Source of the DNA: Anodontia alba
Lineage: Eukaryota > Mollusca > Bivalvia > Lucinida > Lucinidae
Direction: 5' to 3'
Assembly (NCBI GenBank): GCA_964016985.1
Contig: OZ024831.1
Location: 27,633,631-27,697,630, forward strand
DNA: 64,000 bases
Shown: positions 22,012 through 33,257 of the stretch, piece after piece
Numbering within the stretch: position 1 is the first letter of the stretch
Layout: every line of letters starts with the position of its first letter
The notes under the pieces: generated by a model
The model's input: only the letters and a program-made list of their open reading frames with translations
Database searches by the model: none
What the model was told of the DNA's origin: nothing
Translations under genes and position numbers: made by a program

Positions 22012-23790
22012 GAAAAGTGATGGGCATATTTTGAACGCCTCCGTCTGTCCGTCCGTCCATCCTACCACATACACGAAAGGGTATTTATGTGTTTGCAGAT
22101 TATGGACATCTTCAATGTATTTGAATGGGATTTATTCCGATAATTACTTAAAATTTGATCTTATGTGGCTAAAAAGTGATCTTATGTCGCTATTTTCTAA
22201 TCACACAGGTATGCCTTTTACTGATGGTAGCCACATAACTAACCATTTGTTACAACGTGAGTCCATCCATCCGTTCATCACGCTATCTCCTCCTACATCA
22301 CTGAGCGGAATTTGACCAAATTTGCTACGTCATGGCGTCCCTCCATCGGTCCGTATATCCTACTAAACCAATGGACGCAATTTAACCTAACTTGCTACAT
22401 GACTTATCCTTATGGTAAGCGTGTGCGAGAGCAAAATTATTTTCCGTCCATCCGTCCGGCGTCCGTCCATCTGTACGTTATCTCCTCCTTAACCACTGGG
22501 TGCACATTCACCAAACTTGCTACATGACTTCCCCTCATGGTAAGAGTGTGCGAGAGTAAAATCATTTTTCCGTCCGTTTGTCCTTGTCCATTCGTTACAA
22601 TGTCTGTCCGTCCGTCACACTATCTGGATCCTCCTAAACCATTGGGCAGAATTTAACCAAACTTGCTATATGAATTTTCCTCATTGTAAGGGTGTGCAAG
22701 AGCAATATTTTTCTGTCCAGCGTTCGTCCGTCTGGTGTCCGTACATCTGTCCGTCACACTATTTCCTCCCAAAACAGTGAGCGGAATTTAACCAAACTTG
22801 CAATTATTGAATAAGCCTTCCTTTCATGGTAAGAGTGTGTGAGAGCGAGTCCATCCATCTGCCATCTGTCCATCCGTCATGCTGTTAGCAACATTAGGTC
22901 GGGGGAGTGCGGTGGGGTTGGGTGGGCGGGGTGTTGCGATGGCGCGCCATCGACTGCGCATTCTAGTTTTGATTATTCAGGATTATAAGAATAATTACAA
23001 TGTGCAGTCGATAACGCGCCATCACAAATCCTCACGCTCATTGCCAACATTGCTAATAGCATTACTGACTTCCTCTTGCACACCCTTACATGAGAGGAGG
23101 TCGTGTAGCTAGTTTGGTTAAATTCTGCCCATGCAGTTGTTTACGAGGAGATAGTGTTACAGACAGATGGATGGAAGGACGAACACCTGGTAAAATAATA
23201 TTTCTCTTGGACCCATTACCATGAGGGGAAGTGATGTAGCAAGTTCGGTTGAGTTCTGCCCAGTGGTTTAGGAAGAGATAGCGTGATGGACGGACAACAG
23301 GCGCACGGACTCACTGAAAAATAATGTTGCTCTCGCACACCCTTACTATGAGGGGAAGTGATGTAGCAAGTCTGGTTAAATTCCACCCAGTTGTTTAGGA
23401 TGGGTAGCATGGCGGACAGATGAACGCACGGACTGACGCACAAACGGAATAATAATGCTGCTCTCGCACACCCTTACTGTGAGGGGAAGTGATGCAGTAA
23501 GTTTGGTTGAATTCCACCCTGTGGTTTTGAAGGAGATAGTGTGATGGGCAAATGGACAGATGACGGATGCACGGACGGGCGAACAGATGGAAAAATAATG
23601 TTTCTCCTGCACACCCATACTATGAGGGGAAATGATGTAGCAAGTTTGGTAGAATTCCACTCAGTGGTTTAGGAAGAGATAGCATGACGGACGGACAGTC
23701 GGACATTCTCGCATGGACAGAAGGATGTCCGGACATACATACGGATGGACGGACAGATGGAGGCGTTCACAATATCCCCATCACAGTTTA
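22012..23790. mobile_element. Family H foldback element with satellite arms
   Basis: Outer ends AAAGTGATGGGCATATTTTG and CAATATCCCCATCACAGTTT are inverted, each followed inward by GAACGCCTCC and a GTCCGTCC run. Each arm has about five degenerate monomers of 120-140 bp (ATTTAACCAAACTTGCTACA, TGACTTCCCCTCATGGTAAG, GTGTGCGAGAGCAA), forward on the left and inverted on the right. The centre near 22985 is itself inverted (GCGATGGCGCGCCATCGACT at about 22938 against AGTCGATAACGCGCCATCAC at about 23008). The reading frames inside are monomer translations. It may be a foldback transposon or an inverted satellite array. Confidence 0.8.
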
Positions 23791-23884
23791 AAAAATAAAA
23801 ATAAACATGGGAATAAATATTTAGTCACTGGTGACTGGAGCAAGTCTAGCATGGCTCCAGTGGCAATGATAAAGCGAGTAGTCC

Positions 23885-23909
23885 ACACACACACACACAC
23901 ACACACACA
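23885..23909. repeat. (CA)n microsatellite
   Basis: An uninterrupted CA run of about 24 bp. Confidence 0.95.
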
Positions 23910-24195
23910 AATCTTCAAAGACATTTTTAAAGTGATTTGAATGTTGACAGAATCAGAATCAACTGGTCTGTGCTTCAAATAAAACAAAACTGATAAAACC
24001 TCTGCTGAGAGGATAAGACTGGATTTGGTATTCACCCAGGCTCATAAGAACAGAGCAACGTTTGGGTCTGTAGTTATTCGTAAAGCGAATAAAAAATATT
24101 TGTTTCAAACTATGCAGATCCGAGGCTGATCCTAGTATTTCCTGAGCGCTCATTTGATTTCTTTATTTTGTTGTGCTCAGACTTGTCTGGTATCT

Positions 24196-24213
24196 TTTTT
24201 TTCTTTTTTCCTC

Positions 24214-24244
<31 letters not shown>

Positions 24245-24330
24245 CTCCCCAATCCTCCTCCCATCTGCATCTCCTCACCCCAATCGCCCCCCCTCCCCCC
24301 CCCCCCCAAAAAAAAAAAAAATGTTTTTTT
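24196..24330. repeat. Poly-T/poly-A and poly-C/poly-A tracts
   Basis: An A run of about 30 at 24213-24241, then a C-rich to A-rich tract at 24285-24322. Confidence 0.95.
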
Positions 24331-24364
24331 CTTCATACTCCTTTAACATATAATATTGACCATA

Positions 24365-24560
24365 TTAACCCTTATCCTGCCACACCCATTTTTGACTATT
24401 AGGGAATCAGATTACATAATATAATGTTTTCATTCAAATTCACAAACTGAATGACAAACAGTGTAGATCCTGATCAGATGGCTACCTCAGAAACCATCTG
24501 ATCTGGATCTGCACTGTTTGCAAAAGTAGGGGTTGTCGTAAATAGCAGGATAAGGGTTAA
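24365..24560. mobile_element. Family C MITE
   Basis: It begins TTAACCCTTATCCTGCCACA and ends AGCAGGATAAGGGTTAA. The hairpin is TAGATCCTGATCAGATGGCT / AACCATCTGATCTGGATCTG. Confidence 0.85.
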
Positions 24561-24749
24561 ATCTTTTCTCTCTCTTTCTTCTGAAGCAGCAGTAGTCTTT
24601 ACCAGGGTCATGACTCTTATCATCCATTATCAACCCTCAAGGGAATTATGTGCATCAGCAGGTCTAAATACTGCAAGAATCTGGTTTTATAACATCAGGC
24701 ACTGAGGTAACAGATTTGTTTACTAACCTTTGACCCCATATAACCCTGT

Positions 24750-24860
24750 AATCAATCGAGCCCAGCCCAAAATCGAGCCCAGCCCAAAATTGGGCCCAGC
24801 CCAAAATTGAGCCCAGCCCAATTAGCCCAGCCCAGGTTTTACAGACTACCGAACTACCTT
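24750..24860 (-). repeat. TGGGCTGGGCTCGA array, right member of an inverted pair
   Basis: TCGAGCCCAGCCCAAAAT units lead into CCCAGGTTTTACAGACTACC and GAACTACCTTG, the reverse complement of 20588-20680 with small changes. Confidence 0.8.
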
Positions 24861-25445
24861 GCCTGGAACAAACCAATCAGCTGTTCCCCAGCGAAAACGC
24901 CTGGTGGTATTCATGGTAGCTCTGTCTTATATGCTACTTGGTTACACCTGAACGTATATTGCCACGAAGAAGAGCCAGCTGGTGTTAACTGTACGGTGTA
25001 TAATTCTGGACATTTAAGCCTCTAGACTTGGTTGGTTAGGTTCTGTGATCTTGGCTATTCCTAGACATCTTCTATCCTATTGTGCATATACTGTAGCTAA
25101 CAGTTACTTGAGTTAGAAGCATTTCAACCCCTTTCTCAGGGAATTTGAGAATATCACTCGAAGTAAATCATTTTGTCACGTGACTGGTGATAAATTAGTC
25201 CAGTAATGAAGACTGGATTGCTCAGATCACATCATCTGCAAACTAATGTCAAACAGAGATAGGATTTAAGTATAAGAATAAACGCTAATGCAACATTTGC
25301 GATTTATATGACAGAAACAATCACATAAGAATGGTTTCCATTCTGGACTCTCAGGATCAATAGTATAGAGCTACTCTACTTACTCCGTATGATTCCGTAA
25401 GATTCCATGTAAACCAAAAGGGGCGGTCATTTGTATTTTATGAGA
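24861..25445. other. Non-coding stretch
   Basis: A stretch near 25040-25085 (TTCCTAGACATCTTCTAT) also occurs at about 19388, a short dispersed repeat. No gene is seen. Confidence 0.4.
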
Positions 25446-25449
25446 AATG

Positions 25450-25700
25450 GAGATATTTGGTAAATATCCTGCCATTTCTGACAAGGGTGACACCTTTTGC
25501 GACTTATTGTTTGTTTTTCTGCACACTAATCCACTTCTGAAAAAAGGGACTGGTCTAAAAGAAAAGAATTTGCTCCCAATGAGAGCCATTTCTTTCATTT
25601 TGCAGAAGGGGATGTTAACACTTTTGGCAGGCCTGGCTTGCTTGAGGATACATCTAGTTTGGTGTCTTGGAAATGCCAGTTCCGTTTGGTTTAAAGAATA
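25450..25700. mobile_element. Family E element, diverged
   Basis: It retains AAGGGTGACACCTTTTGCGA, AAAGAAAAGAATTTGCTCCC and CATTTTGCAGAAGGGGATG in the family E order. Overlapping frames on both strands follow from its palindromic nature. Confidence 0.6.
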
Positions 25701-26825
25701 CGTTATTGCCATATTTCACAACATAGTGGAATTTACATGTCCAGGATCTGCCCAGTAGTTTTTTCTTTGGTCTGCGTCTGTGGTTTCATATATGGTGTTT
25801 GTGTTGTCCTTATTTATTCCTCATCTTTCCTTACTTTTGCGCCTCGAAACGCCAGTGCTTCGTGATTATGGCATTTCCTGGCATTTTCCACTTATATTTG
25901 TGTTTCAAAGGGCAACCTTTTTGTGCATTCATGTAGAGGTTAAACGATGAGCGATGGCGTAAGGCATACAACTCAGGGCATATGGCAATACGATCTCTAA
26001 AAGTGATCAGATTCTAAAAAAACAACATAGATGTCCTGGCTTAAGGTTTCTCAAAGTGATATGAAAGTATAAGCTGCAAACATGAAATCTGTATGCATCT
26101 CCTTGGCGGTGATCTCGTGAAAAGACATTTTCGAATCTTGTTTTGGCCCGCCGTGGTTCAACTGTTAGTTTTCATTAACTCTGGTGCGCGGTGGAGTTGG
26201 CCGTGGGTGCTCGTCTTTGTTTATCATAGTGATTACTTTTTTTTTTTTAATTTTATTTTATTCTTTTATTTTTTTATTTTTTTTTTATTTTTTTATTTAT
26301 TTATTCTTTTTATGTTTTCGCTTTGGCGCGTTAGCTGGGTTGGGGCTTATATGCGGGCCGGGTTTTTGTGTGTTGCTGTATTGAGAGTAGCATTCGGACC
26401 CAGGGTGAGGACGCCCGGCTGTGAAAGTGCTTTAGACCCCCCCCCCCCATCCCACCTCCCCCCACCGGTGGTTTGTTCTGCTGGCTGTTATAAGGCGGTG
26501 GTCCCGGTGTGGGTCTTACTCTTTCATGCTTTGTGGTTTATTCTGCGAGGCGATTTGTTTTAAGTCTTGCCTTGTGTTATTTTGTGTTTTTTTGTTCTTG
26601 TGTTTGTCAGTCCTTTTAGCATTGCGATTACCTCGCTTGGGCAAGAGAGAGCTAACCTTAGTGCTTTTCGTACGTTTGTTCGATTTGCGCTTGTTTGGGT
26701 TTGTTTTTTTTTTCCTCTTCCTCTTGGTGTCTGGGAAGGGCTGCGACTTTTGATTGTGGCACTCCCAGGACTTTTCTCTTACTCTGTTTCGATATTGAGT
26801 GCTTAAGCAAAGTGTGAACATGCCT
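25701..26825. other. Probable dispersed repeat, T/G-rich, not identified
   Basis: It includes a TTTTATTT-rich tract at 26236-26312 and a poly-C run at 26440-26448. The motif TCCTTTTAGCATTGCGATTA at about 26608 is a diverged form of CTTTTTAGCATTGTGGTCAC at 18971, so both belong to one repeat. The 75-156-residue frames here are low-complexity and not called as genes. Confidence 0.45.
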
Positions 26826-27052
26826 TTAACCCATTGTAAGCTTTAAACCGTAAAGGGGTAATTGGCAAACAGTGCAGATCCCGATATGATGCCGCAGAAC
26901 GCGGAGTCTGATCAGGGTCACCACTGTTTGAAAATAGTTTAACCATTGTTCTCTAGGAATGTCTAAATATCGTTACCGGATGTACCTAAAATTGAATTTG
27001 GACTCTTCCAATTTATAATGTGACGGAGTCTATTCAGTCTACAATGGGTTAA
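26826..27052. mobile_element. Family B2 MITE with TTAA ends
   Basis: It starts TTAACCCATTGTAAGC and ends CTACAATGGGTTAA. The B hairpin is at 26862-26935 (GCAAACAGTGCAGATCCCGA ... AGTCTGATCAGGGTCACC). Two TTAA copies bound it. Confidence 0.82.
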
Positions 27053-28048
27053 AGAGCATGTCGGGAAAGTTTTGTATATGAGTGTATATTCTTAGACTCT
27101 CATGAGCTCAAGTTGAGTGCAATATAGAGGGATATTGTACATCTGAAAGCTTGTATCAAGCCTCACCTCATATTTACCCTGGGTGTTAATTGTGCAGAAA
27201 GCAAATTGATTGTTAAGTACGTATCTTCGAAATGAAGCCAAGATAGTTTGCTTTGGCTCCAAAACATGTTAGGTGAGCAATGAGAGAAACTAGAAAGTTT
27301 ATCTTCTTGTTAGTGTTCGAGGGTCGTTTAATACGTTCTGCATTCGGTGTTTAGTTGTTTTTGTTGTAATTATTCCCTGCATCGGAGGTGAAGAGGGGCT
27401 TATTGTATTTGAAACTGAACGTCGGCGTTTGGCTTTGGCGTCGGCGTTGGTGTGTCACTTGATTTTCTGCGCGATATCTCCTAAATCACAGGCGGATTCT
27501 CTCCAAGTCTTTGACAGATATAAGGGTATATTGAGTAGATTTGGTGAACTTTGCCTCATTTTCAAGAACGACACAGGACGAATAGTAAATGTAGATGGTT
27601 TGTGGACATGAACTTCTTTTCTAGAAAATCTCACTATTTTGCTATGTTGTTGTTGTACAATTAGTGTCTATTTAAATGTGCATTGATATATTATGTCTGT
27701 GTAAAGAACACTCCTTGGCCTAATTAATGAAACTTCCTGCAAATATATTGAATGCCGCAATTTTAGCTATTGGCGACCCAAATAACGACATCCTAATGCA
27801 TATAAAATAGACGACACGTTGGATTTAGAAAATTGACTCTAAACTAAGATCAATCTCACGCACACGTAGAATGTATTCTGATTTATTTGTTCGAAACTAG
27901 CATATTGCAGAGACAAACTTGACCATATGTCAACATTGCTTGCAAATGGAATTAAAATGCGATGTATTAAATCAGCATATATAACCAGTGTAACCTTTAC
28001 ATGTATCTTACTGGACATAACGTAAACGTATTATTGTTTAAGACGACA
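27053..28048. other. Non-coding stretch
   Basis: Around 27420-27610 a GGCGTTTGGCTTTGGCGTCGG block and a 60-residue frame look like part of a dispersed repeat. No gene is identified. Confidence 0.35.
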
Positions 28049-28239
28049 GGATACACTTGGTGGATTTTCCTCCATTTTTAAAACAGAAACAACTTTTAGG
28101 ACTCCTTTCTGAAAAAGGGTCTACTCTAAAAGGAAAGAATTTGCTCCCAAGGGGAGCAAATTCTTTCCTTTTAGAGTAGACCCTTTTCAGAAGGGAGGCA
28201 AAACCATTTTCACAGAGTTGCATCCCTGAAAGTGTACCC
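28049..28239 (-). mobile_element. Family E palindromic MITE
   Basis: Outer ends GGATACACTTGGTGGATTTT and CCTGAAAGTGTACCC. The core is a long palindrome: GGGTCTACTCTAAAAGGAAA, GAATTTGCTCCC, AAGG, GGGAGCAAATTC and the complement (28110-28190). The arms are nearly perfect over about 38 bp. Confidence 0.82.
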
Positions 28240-28483
28240 ATGTCGCTTAAAGAACGCGTATCCATACCCCTTAAATATTGATGCGCAATATGGGAAAATG
28301 GTGCCATATGCAAAGATCGTCTAGATACGAGTATAACGCATCACCATTCTGTAAGCGAACAACGAGCCCCCTGAACAGATTGTGCGAAAATATTGCCCTT
28401 TTCGTGCGTGACGTATCAAAACTTTTTCATTAATATTTAGATTAATTGTACATGTATGACACTTGTTTGCATAAGATATATAC

Positions 28484-28516
<33 letters not shown>

Positions 28517-29120
28517 AAAAGAAAGCACTTAGGTCCTTCTGTATATAATGAATGCCCCAGTTTAAAAATGGGCAGATGTGGTCTAGTTTTCGACTGAGTA
28601 ATTCTACGTATTCAGTTTGCCTAGTCAAAGTCACAGAGCCGCTTGCAGAACTCGTTTGACAGCCCTCATACCTCCATTCTGATCGTCTCGTTTCAAACTA
28701 ATTCATCATTTTACGAGAAAAAAAATTTGCGATTTGGAAAAAAAAAAAAAAAAAAAAAAAGAATCTAGTATGCATAGGATGACATGTTCGTCTGCTGTAC
28801 GAATTTGAAAAAAAAAAAAAAAAAAAAAAAATAGCCGATTTATGTAGAAAGTCATAGCTCCACAACCTGACCATGGATGTGTCAGTGCCATAGCTATACC
28901 TTGCTTGTAATGACATTGCGTCATTTTGTAAATTTACTGACCAAGTACACTTGTTTACCTGAAGAAATTCAAGTTAGTGACATCAACAGTTGAGGTTCAG
29001 TAAACTCAATATCAAAGCAATGCATTGAATATTACAATAATAAGAAAAACGTCTTAATCTCAAAAGGTTTAAAATTCAAATATACGCGACAAAATTTCAA
29101 TAATACCCAGTATTCTCTTA
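28240..29120. other. Non-coding stretch with three poly-A tracts
   Basis: Poly-A runs at 28485-28515, 28738-28760 and 28808-28831. No gene is seen. Confidence 0.6.
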
Positions 29121-29124
29121 AAGT

Positions 29125-29335
29125 GCTTACTTGAGTATCCGCCATTCTTTGCAAGGGGACAACTTTTGCGACTTCCTGTGTGCTTTTCTGCATATGAAGG
29201 CTCTTCTTTAAAGGGATCTGCTCTAAAAGGAAAAAGTTTGCTCCGGGAGCAAATTCTATCTTTTTAAAGTAGATCCCTTTTCAGAAAGGGGACCAAAACA
29301 ATTTGGATAATGTTGCCTCTTCTGCAAGTATATTC
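29125..29335. mobile_element. Family E element
   Basis: GGGGACAACTTTTGCGACTT, GGGATCTGCTCTAAAAGGAA, GTTTGCTCC-GGGAGCAAATTC and AAGTAGATCCCTTTTCAGAA in order. The hairpin loop is shortened to nothing. Confidence 0.75.
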
Positions 29336-29352
29336 ATTCCGTTTAAGTTTGG

Positions 29353-29445
29353 CGAAAATACTCCAAATATACATTCTTCAGGGCCGTTGTTTTGAGCCGA
29401 AGCTCAAAACAACGGCCCTGAAGAATGTATATTAGGAGTATTTCG
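29353..29445. repeat. Near-perfect 93-bp palindrome
   Basis: Arms of about 44-45 bp (CTTCAGGGCCGTTGTTTTGA and complement) around a CGAA centre, with outer CGAAAATACTCC / GGAGTATTTCG. It matches no other family in the window. Confidence 0.9.
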
Positions 29446-29902
29446 AGGACTTTCGATATTAATGAGTACGATTTTACTGAAAACCATCTATCGCGAAACT
29501 GTATGTAAAAACGTGTGGGAACTACGTGTACAAATACGCGTACACATATTCTAGTTTACCTTTAGCATTCTCTGGGCAAATTCAGCAGACAACAAATTGG
29601 TGATATCGTATTTTACCCTAAATACTGGAACGCCTTAACTTCTTACCACATTTTCCCAAAAATTTGGAAAGACCATATGTCTACCTATTTGTGTTTAAAA
29701 AAAAATACAGACGCTGTGTCTGATCTGGGTCTGCACTGTTTGCTCGGCCTGTCCGTCGAATATTTAGGGTGAATATTATATGTTTCTTATTTCCTGAATA
29801 TAATACCCTATTTTAAGAAGACAACTTGCACGAAATGTTAAACAAAATATGTTCAGCTGGATATTTTACTCAGCATGCTGATCGTTCAGTGACTACTCAT
29901 GG
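29446..29902. other. Non-coding stretch with J-like and B-like scraps
   Basis: TTAGCATTCTCTGGGCAAATTC at about 29565 resembles a family J end. GTCTGATCTGGGTCTGCACT at about 29715-29745 is half of a B hairpin. Confidence 0.5.
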
Positions 29903-30178
29903 CATCACGAAAACATGTCTATATAATTTTGACCCCCTTAAACCCCACTTTTATGTAGTAAAACTGGGGTTTACAGGGATATATGTTATTTTTCTTATTT
30001 CTGCTCAAAACATAGATTGTGGGTACTCGTTAGAACCGCCTCGACGAGGCGATTCTAACGAGTACCCACAATCTATGTTTTGAGCAGAAATATGAAAAAT
30101 ATCAGAACTTTATCTGAAAATTTTCATTTTTTGGTGGTAAAATTTTCAGTATATTTGAATAGGCGTGTTTTCGTAATG
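29903..30178 (+). mobile_element. Family A palindromic MITE, complete
   Basis: Ends CATCACGAAAACATGTCTAT and ATAGGCGTGTTTTCGTAATG. The core at 30007-30080 is intact except CGACGAGGCGATT at the centre. Confidence 0.92.
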
Positions 30179-30618
30179 GTATGTCTTTGATCCCATATTA
30201 TTCATACCATGTGGATACATGTCACATCCGGTTGAGATCTTATTATTGGTGCGGTAGACTCGAAATTAGATGACACCTATTCCTTATAAAATTCTTTTGA
30301 TATCCTTCCGCACTGTTGTGTTAGGCAACTGGACGCACTTTTTACTGCTTTTTAACTAGAAGCCACGCCATATAATGGCATAAAACGCTCCAGATAAATA
30401 GATTGTACTTCTGTAATATTGTGTTCAATATCTGTTCAGAAATAGCTACAATTACGACTTTACCGAAATTCCTGTAATTGCTACCTATTTATGGCAATAA
30501 CATGGACCTTTGATCTTGCCGCTTTGCTATCATGGGGGTATGCGGTGTGGCCCAGCCTTGCTCCAGATAATCTGATAATTTTGGCTGTGAATTTGGATAA
30601 TTTTGTTATTTGTACATC
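30179..30618. other. Non-coding stretch
   Basis: No gene or repeat family recognised. Confidence 0.35.
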
Positions 30619-30692
30619 GAAACATATCTTTTAGGTATTCTTTAGAATCGCCTCGCCGAGGCGATTCAAATGAGTACCCACAATATACAATT
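30619..30692. repeat. Family A-type core hairpin without A ends
   Basis: TTTAGAATCGCCTCGCCGAG, GCGATTCAAATGAGTACCCA and CAATATACAATTT match the A core, but neither A terminus is found within 300 bp. It may belong to a G-like element. Confidence 0.7.
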
Positions 30693-31070
30693 TGGTGCAA
30701 AAATAACTAAATAAATAAATTTGAATATTTCCGTCATCTGGGCATATGTCCTGGCCATTCTTGTATTGTCTGTCTTGGCCAGGGTATTGGTAATCTATGG
30801 ACATAATAACTAGCTTTTCGGAGGGAGATTAATATGAGAGATAATAGGGAATAAAACAGACATAAACCAGTACTTGTTTCTACATTATTACTATTCCGAG
30901 TCGTTGTCTCGAACTGCCAAAGGGGCAAATAAATTGTCAATATTCGGGTCATTTCGTAAGCAGAAACTACCTCGTAAATAGCGTTAATAGTTCGAAAATA
31001 TGAGTTTATGAGAATAAAATGTCACATTTGTTTTCATTAAGAGTGTTGGTTAACGCTTATGTATGTAAAA
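30693..31070. other. Non-coding stretch
   Basis: AATA-rich, with no recognised gene. Confidence 0.35.
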
Positions 31071-31119
31071 CAGCGTGTATATCATTAAGGAGATGTTCTA
31101 GGTAGAAAACAGTCATGCT

Positions 31120-31200
31120 ATCTAGGCGTCCAACATAGGCCCAGATCAGCCTGCGCATGCGCGCAGTCTGATCAGGGCCTATGTTGTCCGCGCACAGAAT
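31120..31200. repeat. Family D-type hairpin
   Basis: ACATAGGCCCAGATCAGCCT - GCGCATGCGCGC - AGTCTGATCAGGGCCTATGT. A nearly perfect stem with GCGCATGCGC in the middle. Confidence 0.82.
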
Positions 31201-32099
31201 TGTAATGCACAGAAAAATACGTCGACGAAAAGGGAAGGTCCTAATGAAATCATGCAAATGCGCAGGTTAATCTGAATGCCCGTTGTCCTAAATGCTTCTA
31301 AAAGCCCCTTTCGTATGGCGAGATGATATAATGACAGTTAATGAATAAATGAATATATTAGCAATTTCTGTTGCAGTTTTTCTTGATTACTAAAAGTTGC
31401 ATATATGGTAAATCAATAAATATAAATTTGAACCTGGACTTTTGGTGCGAATCTGCGTCTTCGCTGTCCACTTATAGAATTCCTGGGTATTCTGAATTGG
31501 GACTACCACTATCATTACCACTATTAGATAATATTGATAATAGCAGTTGTTATTGTTATAATAATTGTTTAATAATTGACCGATACTAACCATATGTTAC
31601 AAAGCATTAGATAAATAATGAATTAGTCGTGTCGTATGTTATTACAGTATTAGAAAAGTGGAGGTTTGTAGGGAAGTACTAGGTATATATGGCTTCTGGA
31701 AATTTACTAAGGATTCAAGTACCGCAAATTTTCTTGTGTAATCTAATTTCAGTGAAAATTGGACAGTTTATAACATTTTACTTCATAGACAGAAAATGAT
31801 TCCACTTGCGAGAAGCTGGCGGTGTTTAGTTTGCGTATCACACACACACAGTCAATGCATTTTATTTATTTATTTATTTATTTTTTTTTTGTTTTTTTTT
31901 TTAGGTTCTGCAAAGTTGAAATATAACGTATATATCCAAACAACGAAAATCCTAATCGGACTGCAAAAATGCGCTTGATGATCTGGGTCATCTGTTTGCG
32001 TTTTTATGTCTGTTTTTTAATCCGGAATTTGAAAGCGTCCAATCTAATTTGTTAAAATCGAAGGAAATTTGAGCATAATGAACTTACCACAGTATTCTG
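31201..32099. other. Non-coding stretch with (TTTA)n
   Basis: TTTATTTATTTA and T-rich tract at 31860-31903. No gene is seen. Confidence 0.5.
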
Positions 32100-32180
32100 A
32101 TAGACAGGCCTGAGCAAACAGTGTAGATCTGGATCAGAGCGGCGTCTGATCGGGATCTAGGTGGTTTACCGTTCATACAA
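32100..32180. repeat. Family B hairpin with shortened stem
   Basis: CAGGCCTGAGCAAACAGTGT, AGATCTGGATCAGAGCGGCG, TCTGATCGGGATCTAGGTGG. Confidence 0.75.
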
Positions 32181-32214
32181 CACTTGACAAACTGACAGGT
32201 AGTACAATGGTCTT

Positions 32215-33257
32215 CATCACTAAAACGTGCCTATATAATATTGAACCCCTCAAACCCCACTTTTATATAGTAAAACTGGGGTTTACATGGGTAGACATTA
32301 TTTTTCTTATTCCTGCTCAAAAACATAGATTGTGGGTACTTGTTAGAACCGCCTCGCCGAGGCGGTTCTAACGAGTACCCACAATCTATGTTTTGAGCAG
32401 AAATATGAAAAATATAAGAATTGTTTATCTGAAAATTTTCACTTTTTGGAGGTGACGTTTTCTATATATTGAATACGTGTGTTATCTACGAAAGACTGGT
32501 AGTGTCATTTCAACTACATTAATTCAAGGTTTCAACTTCACGAATTCACGATTTCAGCTTCACGAATTCACGAATTCAACTTCATGAATTCACGATTTCA
32601 ACTTCACGAATTCAACTTCATGAATTCAACTTCACGAATTCACGAATTCAACTTCACGAATTCACGAATTCAACTTCGTGAATTCACGAATTCAATTTCA
32701 CGAATTCCACTTCACGAATTCAACTTCACGAATTCACGAATTCAACTTCATGAATTCACGAATTCAACTTCACGAATTCCACTTCACGAATTCACGAATT
32801 CAGCTTCAAGAATTCACGAATTCAACTTCACGAATTCAACTGTTGAATTCGTGAAGTTGAATTCGTGAAGTGGAATTCGTGAATTCGTGAAGTTGAATTC
32901 GTGAATTCGTGAAGTTGAATTCGTGAAGTGGAATTCGTGAAGTTGAATTCGTGAATTCATGAAGTTGAATTCGTGAATTCGTGAAGTTGAATTCGTGAAG
33001 TGGAATTCGTGAAGTTGAATTCGTGAATTCGTGAAGTTGAATTCGTGATTTCGTGAAGTTGAATTCGTGAATTCATGAAGTTGAATTCGTGAAGTTGAAT
33101 TCGTGAAGTTGAATTCGTGATTTCGTGAAGTTGAAATCGTGAATTCGTGAAGTTGAATTCGTGAATTCGTGAAGCTGAAATCGTGAATTCGTGAAGTTGA
33201 AACCTTGAATTAATGTAGTTGAAATGACACTACCGGTCTTTCGTAGTTATCGTAATG
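32215..33257 (+). mobile_element. Family A MITE split by a palindromic minisatellite element
   Basis: The left end CATCACTAAAACGTGCCTAT and core (32320-32398) are intact. The right end is interrupted: GAATACGTGTGTTAT at 32471-32485 resumes as TTATCGTAATG at 33247-33257. Removing 32486-33250 restores GTGTTATCGTAATG, the normal A terminus. Confidence 0.88.
32486..33246. mobile_element. EcoRI-rich palindromic minisatellite (foldback) element
   Basis: Termini CTACGAAAGACTGGTAGTGT and ACACTACCGGTCTTTCGTAG are inverted repeats that continue inward as CATTTCAACTACATTAATTC and its complement. The rest of each arm is a tandem mix of GAATTCACGAATTCAACTTC units, inverted in the right arm. The centre is base 32841 (CAAC-T-GTTG). 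Left arm 355 bp, right arm 405 bp. Flanking TTAT at 32482-32485 and 33247-33250 is a 4-bp target duplication. The 94-residue frame inside is a minisatellite translation. Confidence 0.9.

Noticed and set aside
22031..23660. Several 71-94-codon frames on both strands
   Set aside because: They are translations of the family H satellite monomers in either orientation.
26093..26563. 156-codon plus-strand frame with a Phe-rich stretch, resembling a membrane protein
   Set aside because: The hydrophobic run comes from a TTTATTTT tract, and the surrounding sequence shares motifs with a dispersed repeat at 18.9 kb.
32584..32868. 94-codon frame of HEFNFTNSRIQ-like repeats
   Set aside because: A direct translation of the EcoRI-rich minisatellite; the reverse arm gives no equivalent protein.
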